Below are positions 23,401 through 29,312 of a stretch of 35,833 nucleotides of DNA, piece after piece. This DNA comes from a virus. How positions within the stretch are numbered: position 1 is the stretch's first letter; each line of letters opens with the position of its first letter. The DNA lies in the IMG/VR virus record IMGVR_UViG_3300009420_000038, positions 1 to 35,833 of that record. The stretch is one strand, 5' to 3'. The notes beneath the pieces were generated by a model. It was given only the letters and a program-made list of their open reading frames with translations, ran no database searches and was not told the origin of the DNA. The position numbers were made by a program, and so were the translations under genes.

Positions 23401-24887
23401 TTACAGACTGTGAATGTGAAAGAGATTATAATATGGTAGGTGATTGGTCATCACAATCACTTTGTGAAGCACAAATTGATACTTGTTGTGGAACCGTAGT
23501 AGTTCCTCAAATTGGAGGGTGTATAGATAATGGATATGTTGGGCAACATCTAGACTTTGGAGCTCAAGGAGCAACTACAGAACAAGAATGGTGGAACGGA
23601 ATGAATGGATCTGGAGTAAACTATGGCCTACAAACTACTGACATGACAAGTTGTGTACTAGGTATAACTCCTGTAAATCAGATAGGGAATGGTGGTACTG
23701 GTACATATGGAACTGGATCACAAGCTAATTACCCAAGTGGTGTTGCAGCATATAATTATGATCCAAATGCAACATTTGATGATGGTTCTTGTTGTTATTG
23801 TTCTGGTTGTGAAGATATAACAACTCAGGCTAATAACTATGAAATAGGAGCATGTTATAATGATGGCTCATGTGTAGCAGCTGTATATGGTTGCACGCAT
23901 CCTAATGCATTTAACTACTACCCAGGGGCAACTAATGATGATGGTTCATGTGAATATACTGGATGTTTGGATTCTACAGCCTCTAATTATTTAACATTTG
24001 AATTTAATGGTTTAACTACATTTACTTGGGCTGGTTTTACATATGATTATACTGCTATAACATACTCATGCACTGCTTCAACTTGTTGTAATTTCCCTGG
24101 TCTTGCATGGGATTGTATACCATCTCAATTAAATAGCCCTAAATTTTCAGATAATGGCGGTAGTGAAATGGTAGCACCGTATGACTTTGCTAGTAGACAA
24201 GATTTATCAACCATGAACCAGATGAATGATGCTGTACGAGGAACAGGTCCTCAAACATGTGGTGTGGATATTTCACAAGGTAATCATCTATCAAGTATAT
24301 TTTATATATGGTCAAATGCTACAACATTAGACTCATATGTTAATTTTACCAGTTGGTATTTCTGGTTTGCAAATAATCAAACTTATGCATGTAATCAAAC
24401 ACAAATACAAATGACTGCATTGTATACTGATACAGGATGGACAGCACCAGATGGTACAGGAGGATTTACAATTGGAAATAATGATCTAAATAATAATGTA
24501 AATCTAACTTATGCTAGACCACATGTATTGGTAAGAATTTCAATAAATAAAGCTAATAGTTCAGGTGGTAGTGCTATATCCTTTCTTAATCCTTATGATG
24601 CTGATACATCTTGGGCTACATTAAGAGATACTGCAATTGTTCTTGATCAATTAGATGGAACAGGTCCAGGTCCTAATATTGTAGGAATGGATTGGGATGA
24701 AGTTATGACTACTTTTGCTTCACATGGAACTGGATCAGATGGTTTCCATTATGAATTACTTGCTCAACAAAGTGCTGCTACATGTTTAACCATAACAACG
24801 CACATGTGTTTAGAGGTACCTGGTGGCATACATGCTACTTGTGCTGAATGCTCTGGTGATACTTCAAATAGCTGTGGACCATGTTAG
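17457..24887 (+). CDS. Giant Cys-rich mosaic adhesin/fibre protein (2476 residues)
   Basis: This is the largest complete gene. The product has about 145 cysteines by hand count (near 6%). Roughly 15 repeats of the type GC(T/M)DPxAxNYxPxATxDDGSC occur from residue 139 to about 2190, in four clusters. They resemble thrombospondin type-3-like calcium-binding repeats of marine Bacteroidota. Between them lie unique modules: residues about 185-490, a central module (966-1436), a carboxypeptidase-regulatory-like beta domain (1438-1480) and a SprB-type repeat (1564-1635). Ser/Gly linkers (GSGSGSGSS, RGEGSGEGSD) join parts. No signal peptide or enzymatic motif is seen. It probably forms a surface appendage that binds the host. 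It ends in TAG, and short ORFs in other frames inside it are shadows. Confidence 0.88.
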   Translation: MASFNNVKNPTTNLAYIVKTSTGSCNTAANITCKVVTKPFWQSPNGILSNVAGDPLLADPLTAVGTKLKVSYSATNVQCWWILEAVDETTWNSGATSVCGVPYTSVTPMYANHYGPVGGIGPCICCTNGQFMPTNIVIGCMDPLATNFDPTATCDEDCLYPPPCDDNCNDPLANNYDPTALGCCDGTDCCTYNYSCNGSVQRFNNSWPEQDSIVESTKTISQWNKEYGITFTDSNPRPSSARNHSNDSGYIWPNLDYLNTSLRFLLRGGLGININNDPGGQGWASGKQPSSYLTSPTQWNFATDFMNYIISGSSSRGEGSGEGSDNDVDPKIYWDTDLSKSYYRVKTNMIPDKNGFKNPGSKIITERVSGGTTSTGLYYHIIPAGELMISKGFEPSLTNTSGKRFKTWRTFTDSLIKDGMPRMLSTASFEDVSNWVMSYVETLVNVEKDNTKAAPQFVPETMQWMVQKSTGCNCIQDPLGPYSDQNQCETLLSVPGSGSGSGSSNCCACVYGCMDSTALNYDATATCDDGSCLTCDPLVIKVCDTSPYMHGYLCDTQVSSTCWMTPATCANSIALKAEWGFVNYGDVVHVDYTQANDPNPSGTPDYEACYQYIDPTDPDYLAWISSNTPSNFQASQQIAILANHAPGLVLTNIPYDGISNVSTCQFCGETPGCTDPTADNYNAAATVDDGSCTYCIYGCMDSDSGSGAGQFFSDSNGYAPGAVYDCAISTTVPTSGTLCTSGTCSPGYTYSNYNPCATCDDGSCITPTFHDWSPCSDLGIILSITAPGSPNDYASQEWFWQNVGTPINGETINIVSGNPSVNTCYTYVGISPTNTGTMLSPLPLMVDWEFGKSHNTDCQSCSCVYGCTDVTACNYDVNATCDDLSCCNLTGCLDPSAYNYCSTCCCAGPCTPTNIGCTDQNANNYDPTANISCTYCCAYTVIGCTDPTAANYNPSATVESVPSTCSFLNQCKREARVFGSDLTKKLDVECSFASDVYKEYRKERYGLSNYCGSDLPDHLNQKVICDWEDSKRPAYLSSTLVVLDKYSYPIVDGEINWFDPLRPIWTSFQCGLTSDVDIDMYFNYDTTSMGLAAIQNQRQAIEAWVAGMDVPFGGNIYHTLVFGERWVDWGTAALTGVWNNSGSCGGVGTGCTPGVPVDHGDCPCVSSASDAVTITTMSQSSKFWSAVAWGNNTNREFYAAMPNTVINGSLTHLGFPPQLSKSQLLCVNFADESAACSIADGGVGLQAQPYHVSPGPATYGITEWHQATDGTGTSTNAATRGGSDSTITECWKGDYDFWIEEYKKHLLRGSKYKATVVIYPCKPIGTLPSLNSQTSFPLHVLGGVDSGNNSPKDGKYSVGTTPQNDIVDLKRIEEGNPYWDTSNPNQPASHTFGYGGLDNYGWIANVRERSFDANIFKAELEQYWDPNRLVCDNSECIVVNVVNQNNVAIPNYDIYLDGGFEGRTDEYGRLTFSIPNAAVKTNHIINLCLCLTTTGDCSQQSIKIIVEEECAPKCCADPTGVNCSDNYTPASPQIFEGCTDPNASNYNPLANVNDGTCLYCNPLLSITETHVNVTSQGASDGSINITVINGTTPLTYLWNNGATTQNLTGLSGGIYTLTVTDARNCTAIIIVRINEDPDIYGCISPAPGYWPNINGLDQNNVNCAYPCSDDGTDTGVMEGYQYFCYNPDATKVDDCCEAGCTDSSMVNFCNSCNYDCNLEDINAAGYTQNLGWDSCCQSCIYGCTNPAAGNYDAAANCDDGSCEFWFSCVEATWNVDEVTNNGFSLSALSIFDDTTCQAGYCDSSFFFHELAVYYSSGTNGSLVPSSELTMVNSVGGSSSMGFLCGGCDCPASNLDPLYGSVMPLGTIGGYTTENPYGPTASGSCYAAEQILDFGNNYIFPTWDAYRDWHNNGINGSSGPQVTCSGTQIHMIPGPGGGANIDTENAIHSSINIANGGNGDMFAPTTGENWIYFTSSVPQCTGFTDCECERDYNMVGDWSSQSLCEAQIDTCCGTVVVPQIGGCIDNGYVGQHLDFGAQGATTEQEWWNGMNGSGVNYGLQTTDMTSCVLGITPVNQIGNGGTGTYGTGSQANYPSGVAAYNYDPNATFDDGSCCYCSGCEDITTQANNYEIGACYNDGSCVAAVYGCTHPNAFNYYPGATNDDGSCEYTGCLDSTASNYLTFEFNGLTTFTWAGFTYDYTAITYSCTASTCCNFPGLAWDCIPSQLNSPKFSDNGGSEMVAPYDFASRQDLSTMNQMNDAVRGTGPQTCGVDISQGNHLSSIFYIWSNATTLDSYVNFTSWYFWFANNQTYACNQTQIQMTALYTDTGWTAPDGTGGFTIGNNDLNNNVNLTYARPHVLVRISINKANSSGGSAISFLNPYDADTSWATLRDTAIVLDQLDGTGPGPNIVGMDWDEVMTTFASHGTGSDGFHYELLAQQSAATCLTITTHMCLEVPGGIHATCAECSGDTSNSCGPC
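17871..18030 (+). repeat. TSP3-like repeat cluster 1 (two units)
   Basis: Encodes GCMDPLATNFDPTATCDEDC and a second unit with NDPLANNYDPTALGCCDG. Asp-rich, Cys-flanked units like these usually bind calcium. Confidence 0.75.
18990..20356 (+). repeat. TSP3-like repeat cluster 2 (about seven units)
   Basis: Units start near 18990 (GCMDSTALNYDATATCDDGS), 19470 (GCTDPTADNYNAAATVDDGS), 19548, 20052, 20130, 20202 and 20283. They are separated by unique inserts of varied length, so the array is interrupted rather than tandem. Confidence 0.75.
20357..21763 (+). other. Central unique module of the giant protein
   Basis: About 470 residues with low Cys content and ordinary mixed composition begin at CKREARVFGSDLTKKLDVEC and include INWFDPLRPIWTSFQCGLTS and IYHTLVFGERWVDWGTAAL. 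It looks like a compact folded core onto which repeats are attached. No family is recognised. Confidence 0.5.
21764..21900 (+). other. Carboxypeptidase-regulatory-like beta domain
   Basis: Encodes VVNVVNQNNVAIPNYDIYLD then GGFEGRTDEYGRLTFSIPNA. The 'V.V....G.p..n..V...G....T+..G...' pattern is that of CarboxypepD_reg-like domains, common as stalk modules. Confidence 0.6.
22065..22136 (+). repeat. Single TSP3-like repeat between beta domains
   Basis: Encodes GCTDPNASNYNPLANVNDGT followed by Cys, the cleanest unit of the set. Confidence 0.8.
22145..22365 (+). other. SprB-type repeat domain
   Basis: Encodes VTSQGASDGSINITVINGTT, then PLTYLWNNGATTQNLTGLSG and GIYTLTVTDARNCTAI. This is the signature of SprB repeats, the beta-sandwich units of flavobacterial surface adhesins involved in gliding: 'G.I...V.GG..PYtY.WsnG.tt.....L..G.Y.vtVTD..gC'. 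It points strongly to a Bacteroidota context. Confidence 0.85.
22680..24000 (+). repeat. TSP3-like repeat cluster 3 (about five units)
   Basis: Units appear near 22680 (GCTNPAAGNYDAAANCDDGS), 23750, 23808, 23889 (GCTHPNAFNYYPGATNDDGS) and 23962. A long Cys-poorer insert lies at about 22750-23740. Confidence 0.72.
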
Positions 24888-24909
24888 ATAATAATAATAA
24901 ACTAAAAAA

Positions 24910-24940
24910 TTGTATAAAACATAAATGTTTTGTATATTAT
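24910..24940 (+). promoter_or_regulatory. Promoter candidate, TTG-N20-TATATTAT
   Basis: TTG at 24910-24912 and TATATTAT at 24933-24940 are 20 bases apart, the spacing expected for Bacteroidota -33/-7 elements. TTTTG comes just before the box as in the sister sites. The start codon at 24960 is close, leaving a short leader. Confidence 0.48.
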
Positions 24941-24959
24941 AATATAAAGAAATAAGTAT

Positions 24960-26144
24960 ATGCTTCCTATAAATAAAAAGAATGGCCCTTGTGATCCTAT
25001 TTCATCCAACTGTGTTGTATGGCAAGGACCTGATTTAGATTGTGTAGACATATGTAATGGAGACAGTATTAGTTCTGTTATAGCTGGTTTATGTGAAACA
25101 CTAATATTATTACAAAGTTCTTCTGGTTCAGGTGGAGGATCTCATTCAATAAATTTATCAACAATTAATCAAACTACTTTATCAGGAGGACCAGCAACTA
25201 CTACTAATGAGTTAATTCAATTAATAATTGATAACATTAATAGTGGAGGTAATAGTGGAAGTGGTGGTAAAATATGGGATTGTACAGATACTTTAGACTG
25301 CACACTAGCAATTCCTTCATGTTATGACTCTTCATCTGGTGTTAGTTTAGTTAATCCAGGTACACTTAGTGTTATCATAACAGATTTAATGAATCATCAT
25401 TGTTCTTCAAATCATCAACAAGCAGCAATGGTTTCAAGTATACAATCAATAAATGATCAAGTAATACAATTAAAAAAAATTCCAACAGGAGATCCTAATC
25501 CTACACTACAATCTGTATGTGTAGATACAGTTAATACAAATCCTCAACCACTTGCTAATTTAGTAAATAAAATTGAAGTTGATTATTGTAAGACTAAAAG
25601 TAATCTTGGTACTACTGAACAAGTTGTAGCTGCATTATCAAAACAACCCATCAATCCTATGCCGTTAGATAGTGCAGTATTTGGAGGAGGTACTTTTGTA
25701 CCAAGTATTCCTAATAATCCAACTAGTATTGCAGAAAGTTTTAATGCTTGTTGGAGGTTAATTAATGATCTAAGAGCAGCAGTAACAACTTTACAAACTA
25801 GTAGCGGAAATAATGGTATATTAAAAAGAATGGTTGATATAAACACATTCTATGCTGTTGGTGCAAGTTGTGGTCAAGCAATATCTAATGCCGTAACTGG
25901 TGGAGATTACTGTGTAGATTTATGGAATAGTTCAGGAATAAATTTAGATACTAATGTTAGAGCATATAATCAACCATCAGGTGAAGCAACATATGAACTT
26001 GCTACTGGTACTTGGCATGCTGTTTGTCCAGGGACAACTGATGTAGCACAATACCTAGGAGGATATTCTGGTACTAAAAGTCCTCCATTCTGGAGTGCAC
26101 GTACAGTTGGTTGTACTGGTTCTGGAGGTGGAAGTGAAGGATAA
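24960..26144 (+). CDS. Cys-rich tail-fibre-like protein
   Basis: This 394-residue protein opens with a motif I recall from fibre proteins of Bacteroidota phages: SNCVVWQGPDLDCVDICNGD followed by SISSVIAGLCETLILL. It is probably a virion-attachment region. Ser/Gly linkers follow (SSGSGGGSHS, SGGNSGSGGK). A long helical middle is present (HQQAAMVSSIQSINDQVIQL) and the C-terminus is strand-like, with an aromatic patch ending in TGSGGGSEG. It contains 16 Cys by hand count. It is downstream of its own promoter candidate and upstream of an FN3 protein, so a receptor-binding or fibre role is plausible. The antisense ORFs at 25583-25846 and 25970-26209 are shadows. Confidence 0.7.
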   Translation: MLPINKKNGPCDPISSNCVVWQGPDLDCVDICNGDSISSVIAGLCETLILLQSSSGSGGGSHSINLSTINQTTLSGGPATTTNELIQLIIDNINSGGNSGSGGKIWDCTDTLDCTLAIPSCYDSSSGVSLVNPGTLSVIITDLMNHHCSSNHQQAAMVSSIQSINDQVIQLKKIPTGDPNPTLQSVCVDTVNTNPQPLANLVNKIEVDYCKTKSNLGTTEQVVAALSKQPINPMPLDSAVFGGGTFVPSIPNNPTSIAESFNACWRLINDLRAAVTTLQTSSGNNGILKRMVDINTFYAVGASCGQAISNAVTGGDYCVDLWNSSGINLDTNVRAYNQPSGEATYELATGTWHAVCPGTTDVAQYLGGYSGTKSPPFWSARTVGCTGSGGGSEG

Positions 26145-26169
26145 AAGCTGATAATAAAAAAATAAAAAA

Positions 26170-26757
26170 ATGGCAAGTAATACAAGTAATAATGGATGTT
26201 GTTCATCATGTGGACAAACTAGCTGTAACAAGTTATCTTGTGGATGTGGAGATCATTCATTAAGTACACCATGTAATTACACTGGACAAAATTGCACAGA
26301 AGGAACACATGAAAAATGTGAAGAAGTATATTGTGAATACTGTGTAGCAAATTGTGATAATAAACTTGAGTTTGAAATATCAGCAACATCAAGTTTTATT
26401 ATAGAAAAAGGTGAAAGACTATCTGCTACATTACAAAAATTAGTTCAATATCTTATTGCTCCTGCTTGTGTTACAGGAAATAATTCAATATTAAATATTC
26501 AAGCAGGTACTACTACAAGCACGAGTGTACAAATAACATGGGATGCATTGCATGTTGGTAATTCAGCTACAGCTCTTCAAGTTAGAGTTAAAACAATTAC
26601 AGCAGCTGGATGGACAAATATTACACCTAGTTTATTAACAACTGCAACGTCATATGTTATAACAAGTCTCACACCAAATACTGCATATATGTTTAGTATA
26701 AAAGGAATGGGTACAACATGTACTTCCGCATATATATATCATGATACAACTCCTTAA
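26170..26757 (+). CDS. Cys-rich protein with a fibronectin type III domain
   Basis: This 195-residue protein has an N-terminal Cys-rich segment (residues 10-65, 12 Cys), including CNKLSCGCGDHSLSTPC and EEVYCEYCVANCDN. A short helix, ERLSATLQKLVQYLIAPACV, follows. A beta-sandwich of the FN3 type covers about 104-190 (STSVQITWDA, ALQVRVKTITAAGWTNI, SYVITSLTPNTAYMFSIKGM). FN3 domains are frequent in phage virion proteins and help surface binding. The 'SCGCGD..LSTP' opening recurs in Bacteroidota-phage structural proteins, from memory. It is last in the Cys-rich cassette and is followed by a terminator. Confidence 0.78.
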   Translation: MASNTSNNGCCSSCGQTSCNKLSCGCGDHSLSTPCNYTGQNCTEGTHEKCEEVYCEYCVANCDNKLEFEISATSSFIIEKGERLSATLQKLVQYLIAPACVTGNNSILNIQAGTTTSTSVQITWDALHVGNSATALQVRVKTITAAGWTNITPSLLTTATSYVITSLTPNTAYMFSIKGMGTTCTSAYIYHDTTP

Positions 26758-26807
26758 TAATAAAACAAGAAAGTGATGGTTTATTGGTTTTCCAAAACTT
26801 AATTGTC

Positions 26808-26842
26808 AGAGACTCAGGGTTAACACTGGGTCTCTTTTTTTT
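26808..26842 (+). terminator. Strong rho-independent-type terminator
   Basis: AGAGACTCAG (26808-26817) pairs with CTGGGTCTCT (26826-26835), ten pairs with one G-T, around loop GGTTAACA, followed by a T-run to 26842. It closes the adhesin cassette. Confidence 0.9.
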
Positions 26843-26848
26843 ATTAAC

Positions 26849-26866
26849 TTTTTTTTTATATATTTG
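26849..26866 (+). promoter_or_regulatory. Promoter candidate with TATATTTG box
   Basis: A nine-T run is followed by TATATTTG (26859-26866), an exact TAnnTTTG -7 match, 26 bases before the start at 26893. No clear -33 TTTG is visible. It directly follows a terminator, so the next gene is probably transcribed separately. Confidence 0.45.
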
Positions 26867-26892
26867 CCGTAATAATTAACTAAAAATAATAT

Positions 26893-28074
26893 ATGGATTC
26901 ATTACTAGACAAAATTAAAGCTTCATTTAAATGGAAAAAAAATTCTGAATACTGTGCAGAAAAATTAAATATTACAGTAGATGACTATGACTCATTAAAA
27001 GATCACGTTAAATCTAAAGAAATATTAGAAGATTGTGCTACATCATATGAATATGATTTAGAAAAAGGTCAAGCAAAAATGGAGACAATGAGTTCTTCAC
27101 AACCTAAGTCTCCTGAAGAAATAATTGATATATTAAATATTGATACAACTCAATGGAAGTTGTCTAGTTTTTGGAATAAACAAATGGGAGATCATTGGCG
27201 TGTATCAGCAATGGTTACAAGACTTAAAGATATTGATGTAGATAATGTTGCTGAGTTATTAAAAGGTTTTAAACCAAAGACATATAAAGAGGTAAAAAGA
27301 GTAAAAACTCCAGGTAAAATTAAAACAGCTGGAGTTTTGTCATTACAGGACATACACTTTGGTAAAGAAGGAAATGATACAATAGATGAATGTTTTGAAA
27401 AAACTGTTAAAGATCTTATGGAGAGAGCTTCTAGTTCACATCATTTAGAAAAAATGTATTATGTCATAGGAGGTGATGTAATTAACATGGATACATGGAA
27501 TGGCTCTACTACTGCTGGAACTCCTCTAGATAACTGTAAGACAGCTACAGAGGCATACGTGCAAGCTTTTGATGCACTACAATGGAGTATTAACTACATC
27601 AAACAATTTTGTGATGAATTACAAGTTATATATATTCCTGGTAATCATGATAGATTATCTTCATTCCATTTAGCTCATGCATTATCTAAGTGTTTTGATA
27701 ATCCAGAAATAGTATGGGATACTGTTTACTTAGAAAGAAAAGTATTTGTTTATGAAGATAACTTCTTTGCATTTGAACATGGTGATGTAAATACTAAGAA
27801 TTCATTATTAGTTTACTCTATGGAGTATCCAAGACAATGGGGAAAAACTTTATATAGAACATTGTATACTGGACATTATCACCATAAGAAAAAAATAGAA
27901 TATATAACTGAACATGAAAATACAGGATTTATGTTAAAAATATTACCAAGTCTTTCTAAGACAGATTATTACCATTATCATAATAAATTTATAGGTTCAA
28001 GAAGATCTGGTGTACTTTCTATACATAGTCCTACTAAAGGTGAAATATGTGAATTAACATATTCTCCTGAATAA
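26893..28074 (+). CDS. Calcineurin-like metallophosphoesterase
   Basis: This 393-residue protein has all five motifs of the superfamily: D153-x-H155 in LQDIHFG, GGD (193-195), GNHD (250-253), EHGD (His 297) and GHYHH (327-331). They coordinate the two catalytic metals. An N-terminal helical domain of about 140 residues (including DTTQWKLSSFWNKQMGDHWR) precedes it and may bind DNA or a partner. Family members hydrolyse phosphodiesters or phosphomonoesters; nuclease (SbcD/Mre11-like) and protein phosphatase activities both occur, and the sequence does not decide between them. It sits alone between a terminator and the ring-protein genes with its own promoter candidate, which is odd for a structural block. 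Confidence 0.9.
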   Translation: MDSLLDKIKASFKWKKNSEYCAEKLNITVDDYDSLKDHVKSKEILEDCATSYEYDLEKGQAKMETMSSSQPKSPEEIIDILNIDTTQWKLSSFWNKQMGDHWRVSAMVTRLKDIDVDNVAELLKGFKPKTYKEVKRVKTPGKIKTAGVLSLQDIHFGKEGNDTIDECFEKTVKDLMERASSSHHLEKMYYVIGGDVINMDTWNGSTTAGTPLDNCKTATEAYVQAFDALQWSINYIKQFCDELQVIYIPGNHDRLSSFHLAHALSKCFDNPEIVWDTVYLERKVFVYEDNFFAFEHGDVNTKNSLLVYSMEYPRQWGKTLYRTLYTGHYHHKKKIEYITEHENTGFMLKILPSLSKTDYYHYHNKFIGSRRSGVLSIHSPTKGEICELTYSPE

Positions 28075-28076
28075 AC

Positions 28077-28107
28077 TTGAATAACTCCTCTTTTTTTTGT
28101 AAATTAT
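28077..28107 (+). promoter_or_regulatory. Promoter candidate, TTG-N20-TAAATTAT
   Basis: TTG at 28077-28079 and TAAATTAT at 28100-28107 are 20 bases apart, with an eight-T run and G just before the box. The start codon at 28120 is very close. Confidence 0.42.
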
Positions 28108-28119
28108 AGAGTAAGGAAT

Positions 28120-28638
28120 ATGATTAATAATTATAAGTCACCAGATTTAAATAAACCTAGATACAGAGAAAAGGTTTTAAGTTTACTTAATAGTAAAACA
28201 TTAAGTAAGTTTAAAGAAAAGAACCCAATGTATTCTAGCGTTGATGATACTAAACTAAAAAATGTTATTAAAACATTTAATGGTAAGATTTGGGAAAGTA
28301 TACTAGATAGTAGAGATGGGGTAGAATTACCAGCCTCACTAGGATATTTGTTTATAGGTACATGTCCTGCAGCAAAAAAGGTTAATATGGATTATGCCTT
28401 ATCTAAGAAGTATGGAAAGGTTATACAAAATAAAAACTGGGATACAGATGGGAATGTTGGAAAGATATTTTATACTAATTATTCCCCTAAGTATAAGTTT
28501 AAGACAAGAGAGCTTTGGCAATTTAGTGCTATAAGACAATTTAAGCGTGCTGTAGCTAAGATATATCCTACCCAATGGAAGAAGTACATAAGGATGAAAT
28601 CTAAGATTAGAGTGGCTGATATGTATAAAAGAAAATAG
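28120..28638 (+). CDS. Basic protein of unknown function
   Basis: This 172-residue, Lys-rich protein is mostly alpha/beta: GKIWESILDSRDGVELPASL, GYLFIGTC, KIFYTNYSPKYKFKTRELWQ, then a basic helix RQFKRAVAKIYPTQWKKYIR. The pattern 'IWESILDSRDGVELP..LGYLFIGTCP' recalls a conserved hypothetical family in Bacteroidota phages (memory only). The net positive charge suggests binding to nucleic acid or to an acidic virion surface. It ends in TAG two bases before the next start, in a tightly packed run with two ring-like genes. No catalytic motif is apparent. Confidence 0.7.
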   Translation: MINNYKSPDLNKPRYREKVLSLLNSKTLSKFKEKNPMYSSVDDTKLKNVIKTFNGKIWESILDSRDGVELPASLGYLFIGTCPAAKKVNMDYALSKKYGKVIQNKNWDTDGNVGKIFYTNYSPKYKFKTRELWQFSAIRQFKRAVAKIYPTQWKKYIRMKSKIRVADMYKRK

Positions 28639-28640
28639 AA

Positions 28641-29312
28641 ATGACTAGTATAGGAGAAGCAATATCACGGATAAGAGGTCAGATAAAAGCTGAGTCACAA
28701 GATGCTTTTATGACTGATAGGTTTATTTATAGTTTAATCTTAAAGTATGCACAACTACTTATGAGAAGACAAGATAGTACAAATAAGCTAATGAAGTTTA
28801 ATGGAGTATGGCAATCTTTAAACTTTCTTGAACTTGAGGAGATAGATAAAGTTGAAGCAACATGTGTAGGTATTGAGAGTGGTTCTACAATTAAAAAAAC
28901 TAAACATAAACTTCCAACATTTATGGAAGGATATTGGGGGCCGTTAATTAGAAGTGTAACATCAATAGATGGTAGTATAAAACTACAACCTACAGATCCT
29001 GCTACATATGCTGCAATATCAAGATCTCCATCATTTAGATTTAATACCACAAGATATTTTTGGTTTCTTAATGAACACTTATATCTTCCTAACGTTAATT
29101 GGGATGCTATTAAGCTAGAAGGTGTATTTGAAGGTGATATATCTACATGGACATGTGAAACTGAAGATGATTGTCAACCAATGTATTTAAAAACATTCTA
29201 TATTCCTGAGTTTTTGTTCTCTGAAATAGAATCTCAGATCTTAAATGTTGCCCTTAATACATTAAAAATTCCTGGAGAAGATTCAGATAATAAACAAAAC
29301 CCTAATAGATAA
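28641..29312 (+). CDS. Tail ring/connector-like protein
   Basis: This 223-residue protein begins with helices (GEAISRIRGQIKAESQDAFM, DRFIYSLILKYAQLLMRR). A strand-rich region follows, with FRFNTTRYFWFLNEHLYLPN, and a final helix, FSEIESQILNVALNTL. This layout matches tail-ring or adaptor proteins of crAss-like phages, where two such proteins lie directly before the muzzle gene. Its stop overlaps the next start as TAATG. The antisense ORF at 28727-29050 is a shadow. A podoviral tail-tube role is inferred from position. Confidence 0.62.
   Translation: MTSIGEAISRIRGQIKAESQDAFMTDRFIYSLILKYAQLLMRRQDSTNKLMKFNGVWQSLNFLELEEIDKVEATCVGIESGSTIKKTKHKLPTFMEGYWGPLIRSVTSIDGSIKLQPTDPATYAAISRSPSFRFNTTRYFWFLNEHLYLPNVNWDAIKLEGVFEGDISTWTCETEDDCQPMYLKTFYIPEFLFSEIESQILNVALNTLKIPGEDSDNKQNPNR

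Noticed and set aside
17871-24000. Possible CRISPR array from recurring short sequences
   Set aside because: The repeats are protein-level, vary at third codon positions and lie in one open reading frame with irregular spacing.
22900-26144. Diversity-generating retroelement variable region in the fibre genes
   Set aside because: No reverse transcriptase and no template/variable repeat pair was seen in the window; cannot be excluded for the rest of the genome.
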